A DNA stretch of 64,000 nucleotides from Kitasatospora sp. CB01950 (GCF_001905465.1 NZ_LISX01000018.1:10334-74333), one strand, 5' to 3'; shown: positions 45,955-54,974, numbered from the stretch's first letter. The notes: generated from the sequence alone by a model not told the origin. Translations and numbers: made by a program.

Positions 45955-46380
45955 CTACAGGCTGGGCCGTGAGAGGACAGCGCTGTACAGGTCGGTGCCC
46001 CACTGCAGCAAGCCGTCGAGTTGGCGAACGGTCGTCCCGGCCAGGCACGTCGGCCTGAGGAAGAACGTCTGATTGTTGGGGAGGCCGACCCTCACGGCCC
46101 CCGAACCCCCTTCGGCCAGGGTGCTCGAGACAACTGTGAATGTGCCACTTGCGAGGTCGGTCACGACCGACCCGTCGCCGTTGAAGGTGACTTCCGCCGG
46201 AATCGACTGGGTGTCACTCGAAGATGTGGCAACCGTGAATTTGGCGCCGGTGTAGTCGGCGCCGTTGTTACCGCAGCCGGCTGTTGCGGCCTGTGCAGGT
46301 GCAGCGGTTGCAAGCAGTCCGGCGGTAGCCGCGGCGGCCACGAGAAGGCCGACCGGGCGGGCCTTGGGGCGAAGGGACAT
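45955..46380 (-). CDS. Small secreted protein
   Basis: 141 residues. Signal peptide PVGLLVAAAATAGLLATAAP-AQA with cleavage after AQAA, then CGNNGADYTGAKFTVATSSS, VTFNGDGSVVTDLASGTFTV and FFLRPTCLAGTTVRQLDGLL, strand-rich with two cysteines likely paired. It seems unrelated in sequence to the neighbour at 45252. ATG 46380 has AGGAAG upstream. Function unknown. Confidence 0.82.
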   Translation of the reverse strand: MSLRPKARPVGLLVAAAATAGLLATAAPAQAATAGCGNNGADYTGAKFTVATSSSDTQSIPAEVTFNGDGSVVTDLASGTFTVVSSTLAEGGSGAVRVGLPNNQTFFLRPTCLAGTTVRQLDGLLQWGTDLYSAVLSRPSL

Positions 46381-46739
46381 CTGATACTTCCTTGCCTCTT
46401 GTCAGCAACTCCTTGTTGCCTTCTGCGGCCATGAGAGCAGTCGGGTTCCCGGGTCTCATGTCGAGCGGCGCGGACGGAGGACAGGGGGCATTCCGGAGGG
46501 CGTCGGAGAGAGGGGCCGTTCCGCGAGCGCGCCGCCCAGCAGGGCAGGAACGCCGACGAGGTCATCGCCCACCTGACGCGAAACCGCCCGGGGACCTGGG
46601 GCGATGGACGGTCGCAGCGAGCGGAGCTGCCCGGCCACGGCCCTCTCCCCTTTGCGGCGGTCGCCCGGGGCGGGTCCGGATGTGGAGGGGGTGCGGTTCG
46701 AGTGATCCGCGGCCCTGGTGGACGGCGGTGCTGTTCGGG
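46381..46739. other. Gene-free gap
   Basis: About 360 bases between the secreted-protein start and the amidohydrolase stop. No supported frame; no strong hairpin noticed. Confidence 0.5.
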
Positions 46740-48023
46740 TCAGGCGAGGGTGTTCTTGTAGATGCGGCCGTCCTTGATGATCACGACGAGGTTCTTGTCC
46801 GGGTTGGCGAGCACGGTGAGGTTCTGGACGGGGTCGCCTTCGACGAGGAGGACGTCGGCCCAGGCGCCCTCGGTGATCCGGCCGAGAGGGGCCGCCTTGT
46901 AGGGGTCGCGCTCGCCGGCGAGCCGGAAGAGTTCGGCGTTTCCGGATGTGGCGATCCTCAGCGCCTCGACGGGCTTGAAGCCGAAGTGGGTGGACAGCCG
47001 GGTGAGCATCTCGTTCTGCAGTCCGGACTTCTCCGGTTCGAGCAGCAGGTCGGTGCCGAAGGCGATGTTCGCGCCCTGCTCCCGCGCCCACGCGAAGGAG
47101 TTCGCGACGCCCTCGCAGACCTGCTTGTTCTTCTCGGTGTTCTCCGGGTTGGGGTACTCGTGGTCGTTTTCGAGGAAGGGCTGGGTGCTCAGCCACACCC
47201 CGCTGTCGGCCATCAGCTTGACGGTCTCGGGACCGGCGATCAGGTGGCCGTGCTCGATCGACTTGATCCCGGCGGCGATCGCGCGGCGGACGCCCTCGTC
47301 GTTGTAGACGTGCGCGGCCACGTAGGTGCCCCAGTCCGTGGCGGCCTCGACCGCGGCCCTGAGTTCGTCCGGCGTGTACTGCAGCACGTCCAGCGGGTCG
47401 TAGGCGGAGGCGACCCCGCCGCCCGCCATGACCTTGATCTGGGAGGCCCCCTTCTTCAGCTGCTCGCGCACGGCCGCGAGCACCTGGTCGCGGCCGTCGG
47501 CGACGCGCAGGAAGCCGATCTGCTCGGCGCGGGCGTGCGCGCCGCAGGAGAAGGTGTTCGCGTTCTCGTAGACGTCGGAGAAGTCGCCGTGCCCGGAGGT
47601 CTGGGAGATCGCGGCCTGGCTGGGGTAGATGCGCGGGCCGGGGAACGTTCCCGCGTCCAGGACCTGCCGCAGCGGGGCGACGTCGCCGGCCATGTCCCGG
47701 ACGGTGGTGAAGCCGCGCATGAGCATCTGTTCGGCCGCGGCGAGCGCGGTGTAGTAGCCCGTGCCGGTGGCGCCGGTGGTCAGGCCCGCGAGGGAGGTCC
47801 CGGTCGCGAAGAGGTGGACGTGCGCGTCGGTCAGGCCGGGGATGAGCATCCGCTCGCCGCCCTCGATGACGACGGTCCCCTCCGGCGGGTTCCGGGTGCC
47901 GATCGCGGCGATCCTTCGGTCCTGGATGAGTACCGACGTCGGCGGGGTCGGCCCGGAGCGTACGGCGTCGAAGACACGTACGTTGTTGATCAGGATCGGC
48001 GCAGGGGGCTGCTGGAGGGTCAC
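46740..48023 (-). CDS. Amidohydrolase (metal-dependent, imidazolonepropionase/ochratoxinase-like)
   Basis: 427 residues. N-terminal composite domain with NNVRVFDA, then LIPGLTDAHVHLFATG holding the HxH metal ligands, ASQIKVMAGGGV with the conserved Lys, YVAAHVYNDEGV and KSIEHGHLIAG with two further His, and NIAFGTDLLLE with the catalytic Asp. End segment PLGRITEGAWADVLLVEGDPV is typical of this amidohydrolase group, acting on amide or ester bonds of varied small molecules. No signal peptide. GTG 48023 has GAGGAAG upstream. Substrate unknown. Confidence 0.92.
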   Translation of the reverse strand: MTLQQPPAPILINNVRVFDAVRSGPTPPTSVLIQDRRIAAIGTRNPPEGTVVIEGGERMLIPGLTDAHVHLFATGTSLAGLTTGATGTGYYTALAAAEQMLMRGFTTVRDMAGDVAPLRQVLDAGTFPGPRIYPSQAAISQTSGHGDFSDVYENANTFSCGAHARAEQIGFLRVADGRDQVLAAVREQLKKGASQIKVMAGGGVASAYDPLDVLQYTPDELRAAVEAATDWGTYVAAHVYNDEGVRRAIAAGIKSIEHGHLIAGPETVKLMADSGVWLSTQPFLENDHEYPNPENTEKNKQVCEGVANSFAWAREQGANIAFGTDLLLEPEKSGLQNEMLTRLSTHFGFKPVEALRIATSGNAELFRLAGERDPYKAAPLGRITEGAWADVLLVEGDPVQNLTVLANPDKNLVVIIKDGRIYKNTLA

Positions 48024-48760
48024 GGTCTTCCTCTCGTGGCGGGACGGTACGAGCCGACGGGACTCACCGGGGGGACCCCTGCCCTGCCCTCCCGAGAGCG
48101 GGCAGGGGGTCCGGAGCCGGCACGTACCGCTCCTCTCGGCCCGGTTGCGCGGGGAAGCGCCGGCGAGGTCCGGCGTAGAACACCCAAGGCCTGATCAGCG
48201 GCCATGACGTCCTCCCGCAGGACCGGTCGCCGACACCGTGGCCCGCTCGACTGCACACGCTAGCTTCGAAGTCGTCGGCACCTGAGGCAGGCGAGGTGGA
48301 TCCCCGGCACAGGATCACCCGATGTTGTGAACCTTGCCTAGCCGCCCCGCCACTGCGGGAGCGGCTGCGCGCCCGTGCGCAGGCCGCGGCAGTCGCGTCA
48401 CCGTCATCGTCCGGCGCGGTAGAGGGGCCGCCCGTTCCGGTGTCGCGCCGAGGCCGGCCGCCCGCACCGTCCGCCGGGCGGAGCGGGCCGACCCGACCGG
48501 CCGCCCGGTCCGGCGCGGCGGCGGTGCTCGGGGCAGGAGCTGAGGCGCCAGCCCACCCGTGGCATGTCCGCCGTCGCCGCCCTGGTGCCGCACGTCGGCG
48601 AACGCGGCATCACCCTCTCGCCGTCCCGGGTCCACCGGCCGGTCTCCGGCGCCCCCGAACGCCTCTGCCTTCCTGTGCCGGCCGCCCTGTGCGACGTCCG
48701 GGACTGCACGCCGTCCGGCCTGATCGCCACGGCCGCCGAGAACCTCTCCGCCCGCCGAGC
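48024..48760. other. Gene-free stretch upstream of the amidohydrolase
   Basis: About 740 bases. It should contain the amidohydrolase promoter. Frames on both strands are low-complexity; the only coding-like stretch begins after 48700 (see the integrase remnant). Confidence 0.4.
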
Positions 48761-48764
48761 CGTC

Positions 48765-49062
48765 GGCGCGGACGCCCCGCCCGATCCGAGTGCCCGCCGC
48801 CCCGAGCGGGTCCGGCTCACCGGGAACCGACCGGGGGGCGCCGTCCGGCCCGGTATCCGCTGCCGGCAGGCCGAGCCCGCCGGCCGCCGCTTCGAGGGCC
48901 CGATCTGCCGCAGCTGTGCCGGCAAGGACGTGCGAACCCGCGGCCGGTGCCCAGGCAGGGTGCGGGACCGGGCGCCTGCTGCCCGGGAGCGACGAGCACG
49001 GGGTGGCCGTCCGCCGTGACCGCGCCGGCCTTGAACGGGACTTCTCCCGTGCCCGGTGGGGT
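48765..49062 (+). pseudogene. Zinc-ribbon N terminus of a site-specific integrase, eroded
   Basis: Two adjoining frames carry RFEGPICRSCAGKDVRTRGRCPG and RLLPGSDEHGVAVRRDRAGL-ERDFSRARWG. The pattern of short Cys ribbons (ICRSC, then what should be CRDCAGL and CxRCG) is that of Streptomyces integrase and plasmid recombinase N-terminal domains, as I recall them. In the second block the Cys codons now read Arg or Trp, and the catalytic domain is missing, replaced by the RidA operon. A remnant of a recombination-active element. Confidence 0.5.
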
Positions 49063-49065
49063 GGG

Positions 49066-49485
49066 TCAGCCCGCTGCCCCCGCCGCCGGCCGGACGGCGA
49101 CCGCGTCGATCTCGAAGAGCATCCCCGGCAGGGCGAGCGAGGCGACCCCGATGAGCGTCTGTGCGGGCAGCCGGTCGCCCCAGGCCCCGGCCAGGGCCTT
49201 GCCGAGGACGGCCAGCTTCTCCGGGTCGTGGTCGACGATGTACGAGCCGAGCCGGACCACGTGCTCGAAGCCGAGGCCGACCCCGGCGAGCGCGGTGCGC
49301 AGGTTGGCGAGGGCGAGCTCCGCCTGGGCGGCGAAGTCGCCGGGCACGACCCGACCGCCGGCGTCGGAGGCGTACTGGCCGCCGATGAACACCGGTTCGC
49401 CGGGCGCGGAGGCGGCGTGGCTGTAGCCGAACGGCGTCGGGTCGTGCAGGCCGGGCGGGTTGGTGATGGTGCGGGTGTCGGTCAC
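49066..49485 (-). CDS. RidA-family protein
   Basis: 139 residues with the YjgF/RidA trimeric fold: FGYSHAASAPGEPVFIGGQY, VPGDFAAQAELALANLRTAL, FEHVVRLGSYIVDHDPEKLA and LIGVASLALPGMLFEIDAVA. The catalytic Arg that canonical RidA carries in RxxV near the end is replaced by ALPGML, so 2-aminoacrylate deaminase activity is uncertain; it may be a RidA-subfamily member with another role. GTG 49485 follows AAGGAA. Downstream of, and probably co-transcribed with, the cupin at 49530, under the divergent MarR. Confidence 0.87.
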   Translation of the reverse strand: MTDTRTITNPPGLHDPTPFGYSHAASAPGEPVFIGGQYASDAGGRVVPGDFAAQAELALANLRTALAGVGLGFEHVVRLGSYIVDHDPEKLAVLGKALAGAWGDRLPAQTLIGVASLALPGMLFEIDAVAVRPAAGAAG

Positions 49486-49529
49486 GGGGTTCCTTCCCTG
49501 GTGTCGGGCCGGGTTCGGTGCCGGGCGGT

Positions 49530-50036
49530 CTACGGCTCGGACCGGGCGGCTTCCTCCCGGGCGTCGCGCCAACTCGGCGACTCCAGGAAGTGGTTGTCGA
49601 AGAGGTCCTGCTTGGCGAGCAGTTCCTCGACCGTCGCCTCGCCCGCGCGGATCCGCTCCAGCAGGCGGAAGTAGTCGAAGCGCTCCACCCCGGGGGTGAT
49701 CACGATCAGCAGGTCCGCCCCGGAGTCCGGCGCCGCCGCGAAGGCGTGCGGCAGATGGGGCGGCACCACCACGAGGTCGCCGCTCCGGGCGGTGACCACC
49801 TCGTTCCCGACCAGCACCTGGGCCGAGCCGTCGACGACGAAGAACAGCTCCGAGGAGCCCCCGTGGTAGTGCGGAGTGGCGCCGTCCTTGCCGCGCCCCA
49901 GCGTGACGCGCAGGGTGCTCAGGGCGCCGCCGGTGGCGCTGGAGTCCGCGAGCAGCCGCCCCTTGCCGCCGAGCATTCCGACGGTCTCGGCTTCGTCGCC
50001 CCGCACCACCACGGCTTCCGGTCCGATCGACGTCAT
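49530..50036 (-). CDS. Cupin-domain protein (paralogue of 15386-15880)
   Basis: 168 residues with ATPHYHGGSSELFFVVDGSA (cupin motif 1) and GDLVVVPPHLPHAFAAAPDS (motif 2). The C terminus LIVITPGVERFDYFRLLERI and DLFDNHFLESPSWR closely parallels the cupin at 15386-15880. Here it is the first gene of a two-gene operon with a RidA protein and is divergent from a MarR regulator, so it is likely inducible. Possibly a metal-dependent oxygenase or an accessory binding protein; reaction unknown. ATG 50036 has GGAGAGG upstream. Confidence 0.87.
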   Translation of the reverse strand: MTSIGPEAVVVRGDEAETVGMLGGKGRLLADSSATGGALSTLRVTLGRGKDGATPHYHGGSSELFFVVDGSAQVLVGNEVVTARSGDLVVVPPHLPHAFAAAPDSGADLLIVITPGVERFDYFRLLERIRAGEATVEELLAKQDLFDNHFLESPSWRDAREEAARSEP

Positions 50037-50060
50037 TGGCCTCTCCCCACAGCGAGCTCC

Positions 50061-50097
50061 GATAGTTCCATGGCTGATAGTACTACGTCTAACTATC
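50061..50097. promoter_or_regulatory. MarR operator candidates
   Basis: GATAGTT (50061-50067) and AACTATC (50091-50097) are inverted; an inner GATAGT at 50076-50081 also pairs with ACTATC. The gap is strikingly AT-rich for this genome and separates the cupin/RidA operon from the divergent marR-like gene. Confidence 0.65.
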
Positions 50098-50119
50098 TCC
50101 CATCGAATAATATGTCCCC

Positions 50120-50623
50120 ATGGATCACGTGGACGTCATGCTCGACCAGTGGAGCCGGGAGCGCCCGGACCTCGACCTGGCGGCGGTCGGCACCGTCGGC
50201 CGCCTCGGCCGCTTCGCGCTGCTCGCGGGCCGGGCCGTCGAAGAGGTGTTCAAGCAACACGGCCTCCGGCGCGGCGAGTTCGACGTTCTCGCCACCCTGC
50301 GCCGCTCCGGCGCGCCGTACGAACTGATGCCCTCCGAACTCGCCGCGCTGCTGCTGATGTCGCGGGCCGGCATGACCAGCCGGACCGACCGGCTGGAATC
50401 GGCGGGCCTGGTGGAACGCCGCACCGACCCGGCGGACCGGCGCAGCGTCCGCATCGCCCTCACCGCGGCCGGACGCGCCCTCGTGGACGCCGCCTTCACC
50501 GACCACGCGGCCAACGAGACCGCGCTGCTCTCCGCCCTCTCGGGCGAGGAACGGGCCACCCTGGACGGGCTCCTGCGCAAACTGCTCGCCGACGTCGAGG
50601 GCGCGCAGAGCCCAGCGCCCTGA
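50120..50623 (+). CDS. MarR-family regulator
   Basis: 167 residues with a full MarR wHTH: RLGRFALLAGRAVEEVFKQH, FDVLATLRRSGAPYELMPSE, LLLMSRAGMTSRTDRLESAG and LVERRTDPADRRSVRIALTA, ending in dimerisation helices. Divergent from the cupin/RidA operon with inverted repeats between them, so it most likely represses both genes and itself until a ligand binds. Start ATG 50120 is the first in frame after the promoter gap. Confidence 0.93.
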   Translation: MDHVDVMLDQWSRERPDLDLAAVGTVGRLGRFALLAGRAVEEVFKQHGLRRGEFDVLATLRRSGAPYELMPSELAALLLMSRAGMTSRTDRLESAGLVERRTDPADRRSVRIALTAAGRALVDAAFTDHAANETALLSALSGEERATLDGLLRKLLADVEGAQSPAP

Positions 50624-50681
50624 CGGCCCCGCCCGACGCCCCCGCCCGAGGTCCAGCCACCCGCGACCGCTCCGGAACGCC

Positions 50682-50738
50682 GTCGGCCGCCGTACGCGGG
50701 GAACGCGGGGAACGCGGGGAACGCGTACGGCGGCCGAC
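50682..50738. terminator. Long hairpin between convergent genes
   Basis: Perfect 17-bp arms (50682-50698 and 50722-50738) enclose a 23-base loop made of a 9-base repeat CGCGGGGAA. It separates the marR stop from the PIN gene stop, so it fits a bidirectional terminator. Confidence 0.7.
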
Positions 50739-50913
50739 ACCCGGTGCAGTGCGCCGTCCGCGACGACTGCCGCACCTCGACGCACTCCGCCTCCGCCGCA
50801 GCCCGACGCGGCGCCTCCGCCGGTTCCGCCGCGACCACGACCACGGCCGCGGCCGCAGCCGTCGCCCGGGCGGCGATCGGGCTGCCCGGCCGGCGCCCCC
50901 GTCCGGGACGCTC

Positions 50914-51393
50914 TCACCGCGCCGGCCGGGCAGTTCGCCGGCCGGGGTCGAGACGGTCGGTGACGCCCCGGCCGCCCGGGTGCCGCGGTTGGAGTGGTGT
51001 CCACTGCTCCAGGCGGGGGTCGTCGATGTCGACGGCGGTGACCCCGGGCGGGTAGAGATCGGGGCGGGCCGTGAGGATCAGGTGCTGCTGCGGGCGTACC
51101 GGGGTGGGCAGGCTCGCGGCGATCGCGTGCGCGAGGTCCTGGCCCCCGTATCCGTCGCGGACCATCGTCGCCACGACGACGGCGGTGCTCGCGTCGAGCG
51201 GCTCGAATTCCAGGGCGGGCAGCGCCAGGAGGGCGTGCGCGGCGCCCCCGTCCTTGATCTCGGCCTCGGCCAGGCACAGGACCGGCACCAGCAGGTGCTG
51301 GAAGGGGCTGTGCAGGGCGGCGTCGACGATCCGGTGCAGGCGCGGGTGGCCGGCGGCGAGCGCGGTCAGGGCGCTGGAGTCCAGGACGATCAC
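50914..51393 (-). CDS. PIN-domain toxin (VapC-like)
   Basis: 159 residues. The acidic active-site set of PIN RNases is present: D5 (VLDSSAL), E43 (LAEAE), D86 (GGQDLAHA) and D112 (TARPDLYP). Its ATG overlaps the antitoxin stop (ATGA) and it follows that gene directly, the classic toxin-antitoxin order. It probably cleaves RNA when freed from the antitoxin. The C terminus is Pro/Arg-rich and may be partly non-structural. Confidence 0.87.
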   Translation of the reverse strand: MIVLDSSALTALAAGHPRLHRIVDAALHSPFQHLLVPVLCLAEAEIKDGGAAHALLALPALEFEPLDASTAVVVATMVRDGYGGQDLAHAIAASLPTPVRPQQHLILTARPDLYPPGVTAVDIDDPRLEQWTPLQPRHPGGRGVTDRLDPGRRTARPAR

Positions 51394-51680
51394 GCGCTGT
51401 GCCTGGGGGCGACCTTGGCGCGGGCGTCGTCCGCGGCGATGCCGTAGATCCGCTGCAGCAGGTCCGGTCCCTGGTCGAGGTCGGTGTCGGTGAGGGTCAT
51501 CCCGAAGTGTTCCCGCAGCATCCGGCGGCCCTCGGCGACGCGTTCGGCGATCTGTTCCGCGGTGGGCTGCTGGTCCACCAGCAGCGCCACCTGGGCGCCG
51601 ATCGTGGTGCCGCGGGCCGCCGCGAGAGCGGCCAGCCGGTCACGCGTGTCGGGGGAGACCTTGATCGTCGCGTCAGCCAT
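51390..51680 (-). CDS. Antitoxin of a VapBC-like pair
   Basis: 96 residues. An N-terminal ribbon-type DNA-binding start (ADATIKVSPDTRDRLAALAA) and a C-terminal helix (LREHFGMTLTDTDLDQGPDL) that would wrap the toxin. It is immediately upstream of the PIN gene, with stop overlapping its ATG. An ACACCG-G-CGGTGT palindrome and a doubled GCGGTGTA lie 12-40 bases upstream, likely the autoregulatory operator. Confidence 0.8.
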   Translation of the reverse strand: MADATIKVSPDTRDRLAALAAARGTTIGAQVALLVDQQPTAEQIAERVAEGRRMLREHFGMTLTDTDLDQGPDLLQRIYGIAADDARAKVAPRHSA

Positions 51681-51691
51681 GCCGCGAGCGC

Positions 51692-51720
51692 ACACCGGCG
51701 GTGTATCAGCGGTGTACCGT
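51692..51720. promoter_or_regulatory. Operator of the VapBC-like operon
   Basis: ACACCG-G-CGGTGT (51692-51704) is a perfect 6-1-6 palindrome, directly followed by GCGGTGTA-type direct repeats (about 51699-51717). It lies just before the antitoxin ATG, where ribbon-helix antitoxins normally bind. Confidence 0.6.
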
Positions 51721-51936
51721 CTCGCGCGGCTGCGGCGGAAGCGGTCGGGGAAAAGCCGTCGGGCCGACCGGAACGCAGGGTCCGTGTGGTGTGGTCGCTG
51801 TCCTCCCGGAGGGGCAGGGGACGGGCCCGGTCGTTGCCGGGGCTGTCGGACGGGCCGGGAGGGCGCGGACGGCGGACGGCGGTGGCGGGAGCGACGCGGC
51901 GGGGCCCGGCGGTCCGGCGTGGGTGGTGCGTGGGTG

Positions 51937-53595
51937 GTGCGTGAGCAGGTGGTGTTCCGGCTCCTGGCCCTGGAGGAGCGCAATGCTCTGACGCCCGGTC
52001 ATGTGCGCCTGGCGGCGGTGTCGGCGGGCCGGTCGGTGCAGCGCCGGCTGCAGGCTGCCCGCCAGCAGGGCCGGACGGCGCGCAAGGCCCGGCCGCGGTT
52101 CACGGCCACGGACGAGGTCCACGCGCGGTTGGCGTTGTGGCACGGGAACGCGGCGGCGGTCCACCGGGAGCTTGCTGCGCAGGCCCGTGTGCCGGCGGAC
52201 GGCTCCGCGGTCGGGGGAGCGCGGCGGGGAGTCGGTCTCGGGTGTCGGGGATGACGGGGGAGCGGGTGTGCCGTCGTTGGCGACGCCCCAGCGGGCGGTG
52301 CGCCGGGACCTGAACGCGGGTCGGCGTGCCGCGCTCAAGGACGGGGAGGGGGCCAGACGCGCGCACGATGCGCATCCGGCCCGTCAGGCGAAGTGGCGCA
52401 ACGCCTGCTGGGAAGGCGACCACAAGCACCTGCCCGTCGAGGTCGAGTCGGACGGGCGCGCGGCGCGCCCGCGGGTGACGTGGTTCATCGACTGCGCGAG
52501 GAACGCGATCACGGGTGCGGCCGTCACCCCGCACCAGCCGTCCCGGGACGCGGTGCCGGCGGCGTTGCGGATCGCCTTGTCACGGGACGAGAGGGACGGC
52601 CCGTACGGGCCGATCGGAGGGCTGCCGGAACTGGCGCGGGTCGACCGCGGCAAGGAGTTCCTGTGCGCCGCGGTGACCCGGGCGCCGGGCGCGCTCGCGG
52701 TCCCGGCACAGGATCTGCCGCCACGCAGACCGGAGTCGAAGGGCACGGTGGAGAACCTCGACCACTGCGTCGTCGACACGTTCCTGGCCGCGCAGCCCGG
52801 CTGCCTCCACGCCCCCGCCGCCACGACCGGGCCGCGGGCGCGGCGCGGCGACCTGGACGGGTTGCTGCCGTTCGCCGAGTTCACCGCACGGCTTCTGGAC
52901 CGGGCGCGGTGGTGGAACACCGAGCACCGCCCGCAGCCGCTCGGCGGCCGCACACCGCTCCAGGCGTGGCAGGACGACCCCACCCCGATCGAGGACGTCC
53001 CGCCCGCCCTGCTGCGCTCCTTCACCCTCGAGGACGTGGGAGGCGACAAGGTCCTGCCCACGAAGGGCGCGTACTGGCGGGGGCGTTACTACGTCGCACC
53101 GTGGAGGCACGGCATGGACGGCACCCGGTACGAGTGCGGTCCGTCCCCCACCACGACCACGAGATCGAGGTGTTCGACGCCGCCACCGGCGCCCACCTCG
53201 GGCCGGCGCACCTCGCGAACGCCGCCACCGCAGACCGGCGGGCCGCGCTGCGCCGGTCCAAGGACGCCCAGCGGCGCACGATGGAACGGGCGCCGGCCTC
53301 AGCGGACCGCCGGCGCCGCCGGCTGGGCCGCTACGGCGCGGTCACCGGCCCGGCCCGGCCCGAGCCGCTGGCGGCGCCGACCGCAGCCGAGGCCGAGGAG
53401 CAACTCGCCGCGGCCGCCGGGTCCGGGAGCACTCCGGCGAAGCGGGCGCTGCCGGACCTCATCCCGCCGCGCGAGGCGCCCTCCTCGTGGGCCCGCCCGA
53501 TCCGCCGCCCCGGCCCGGCCGCACCCGGTAGCGACGCCGGCCCGCCTGCGCCCGGGGCCGACGAAGAAGCAGAACGAGAGGGAGGACACCTGTGA
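51937..53595 (+). pseudogene. Mu-type (TniA-like) transposase, two frameshifts
   Basis: Starts near GTG 51937 with EQVVFRLLALEERNAL and an Arg/Ala-rich DNA-binding region, then changes frame near 52230 to PSLATPQRAVRRDLN and the DDE core: CWEGDHKHLPVEV (Asp), ITGAAVTPHQPSRDAV, LARVDRGKEFL (Asp), SKGTVENLDH (Glu). The Mu C-terminal beta part (YWRGRYYVAPWRHGMDG) then changes frame again near 53127, where one G seems missing, and continues VPHHDHEIEVFDAATGAHLG to 53595. The order matches the transposase partner of MuB/TniB-like ATPases. Probably inactive as it stands. Confidence 0.75.
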
Positions 53596-53957
53596 CGACA
53601 GCGGACCGACCGGGCCGGCTGCCCGCCGAACGCGAAGACCACTGCATGCGCCTGCGCGGCACCCAAGTCGTCGCCACCAAGGCCCTGTTGGCGGCACGGG
53701 AGAACACCCGCGCAGCGATCGAAGCCAGGACGATGATCTGCATCCACGGCAGAGCCGGGCACGGCAAGTCGTTCGCGGTCAACGCCTCGCCGCGCGATCT
53801 GGCCCCGCAGATCACCCACCGCATCCAGTTCCGCGCCCGCCCCTCGACCCGGGACCCGCGCCACGAACTGTTCTACGCCCTGGCGGACCTGGCGGCCGCC
53901 GGCCGCGGGTGCGCGAGGAGCTGCGCCCGCCGGACAACCGCAAGCTGCGGACCCTGA
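53592..53957 (+). CDS. MuB/TniB-like AAA ATPase, truncated
   Basis: 121 residues. The GTG overlaps the transposase stop (GTGA), with GGGAGGACA upstream, so the pair form one operon. VATKALLAARENTRAAIEAR then MICIHGRAGHGKSFAVN gives a P-loop (GRAGHGKS). The frame ends at 53957 in unrelated sequence (AGRGCARSCARRTTAS), so the Walker B and sensor part are absent. In intact elements this protein would hold the target DNA and activate the transposase. Truncation implies the element no longer moves. Confidence 0.6.
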   Translation: MTTADRPGRLPAEREDHCMRLRGTQVVATKALLAARENTRAAIEARTMICIHGRAGHGKSFAVNASPRDLAPQITHRIQFRARPSTRDPRHELFYALADLAAAGRGCARSCARRTTASCGP

Positions 53958-54356
53958 CCGCGGCCGGCCGCCGCGAAGCCGCCCGGCTGCTCCCGGCCGA
54001 GCGCCCCGCGAGCGGGGGGGCGCTCGGCCGCTGGGGGAGGGCGGCCTCTCCTGCAGCGCCGGCGGCAGCTGACGCCCCGCGAGCCCGGCCGGGCGCCGAC
54101 TTGAGCGCCACCGGAGAGCCCGGCGGCGAAGCCGGCCACCATGAACTGCTGGAGCTCGCCGCCGCCGTGCAACGCAGCGCCGCCCGCTTCCTGGAGAACC
54201 TGGAACGGTCCCGCCGCGGTGAGGGCGACGACCCGCGCTGCAACCAGGCCCTCGCACTGCTGGGGACCAGCCTCACCGGCGCCACCGGACGAATCGTGCG
54301 CAAGGCACACGTGCTGCGCTACGAGGTGACCGCGGCCCGGCTCCGCACCGAGCCGC
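53905..54356 (+). pseudogene. Unidentified remnant frame
   Basis: One frame reads RKLRTLTAAGRREAARLLPA, reminiscent of winged-helix ends, then after a Pro/Ala gap HELLELAAAVQRSAARFLEN, GEGDDPRCNQALALLGTSLT and GRIVRKAHVLRYEVTAARL. These look coding but start abruptly at the ATPase truncation. I do not recognise the protein; it may be part of a second inserted element. Confidence 0.3.
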
Positions 54357-54502
54357 CACGCCACGTCACGTTACGCCGCGTCACGCCTCGCCGATCCCGT
54401 TCGTCGGGCGGGTGGCGAACCGGCGGGCCTGTGCAGGCGTCCTCCTCGACTGACGGGGGGTCAATTCCTGGACCGTCCGGCCGAGACGAAGGACGTGCCC
54501 AG

Positions 54503-54949
54503 ATGCAGATGGACGCTCGTTCCCGCCGGGCCCCGCGTGGGGCGCTCGCCTTGGCGGCGGTGGCAGTGCTGGCCGCCGGGCTGGCCGGCTGTTCCGAGGA
54601 CAAGGAGACACTGGCCGGCTGGTCCGCCAAGGGCGGCAAGGAACAGACCAAGGTGATCGGCGACGACATCCGTACCCTGCTCCGACTTGTCGGCAACGGC
54701 GACCCGGCGCAGTGCCGGCAGGTGCTCGACCACGTCAAGACGGCCAGGGCGTTCCGGCGGCTGCCCGACGGGGACGCGCAGAGCAGTTGGGAGGAGACGC
54801 TCAACCGGATGGAGACCGCCGCCACCACCTGCGTGCAGAACCCGACCGGCATCACCGGCGGCCCCAAACTCACCGAGGCCGCCGAAGCCCAGCAGGCGTA
54901 CGGCCATTTCGCCATCCGGATCACGGCCCTCACCGGCTCCAAGTCCTGA
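54503..54949 (+). CDS. Lipoprotein of unknown function
   Basis: 148 residues. Signal with lipobox LAGC (C30), then a helical mature part (KQTKVIGDDIRTLLRLVGNG in outline, and DHVKTARAFRRLPDGDAQSS, EETLNRMETAATTCVQNPTG). Two cysteines in the mature part (QCRQV, TTCVQ). ATG 54503 has GAAGGA upstream. It should be anchored outside the membrane. Family not recognised. Confidence 0.75.
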   Translation: MQMDARSRRAPRGALALAAVAVLAAGLAGCSEDKETLAGWSAKGGKEQTKVIGDDIRTLLRLVGNGDPAQCRQVLDHVKTARAFRRLPDGDAQSSWEETLNRMETAATTCVQNPTGITGGPKLTEAAEAQQAYGHFAIRITALTGSKS

Positions 54950-54974
54950 TCCCTTCCGGACGGGGGATTCCCGG

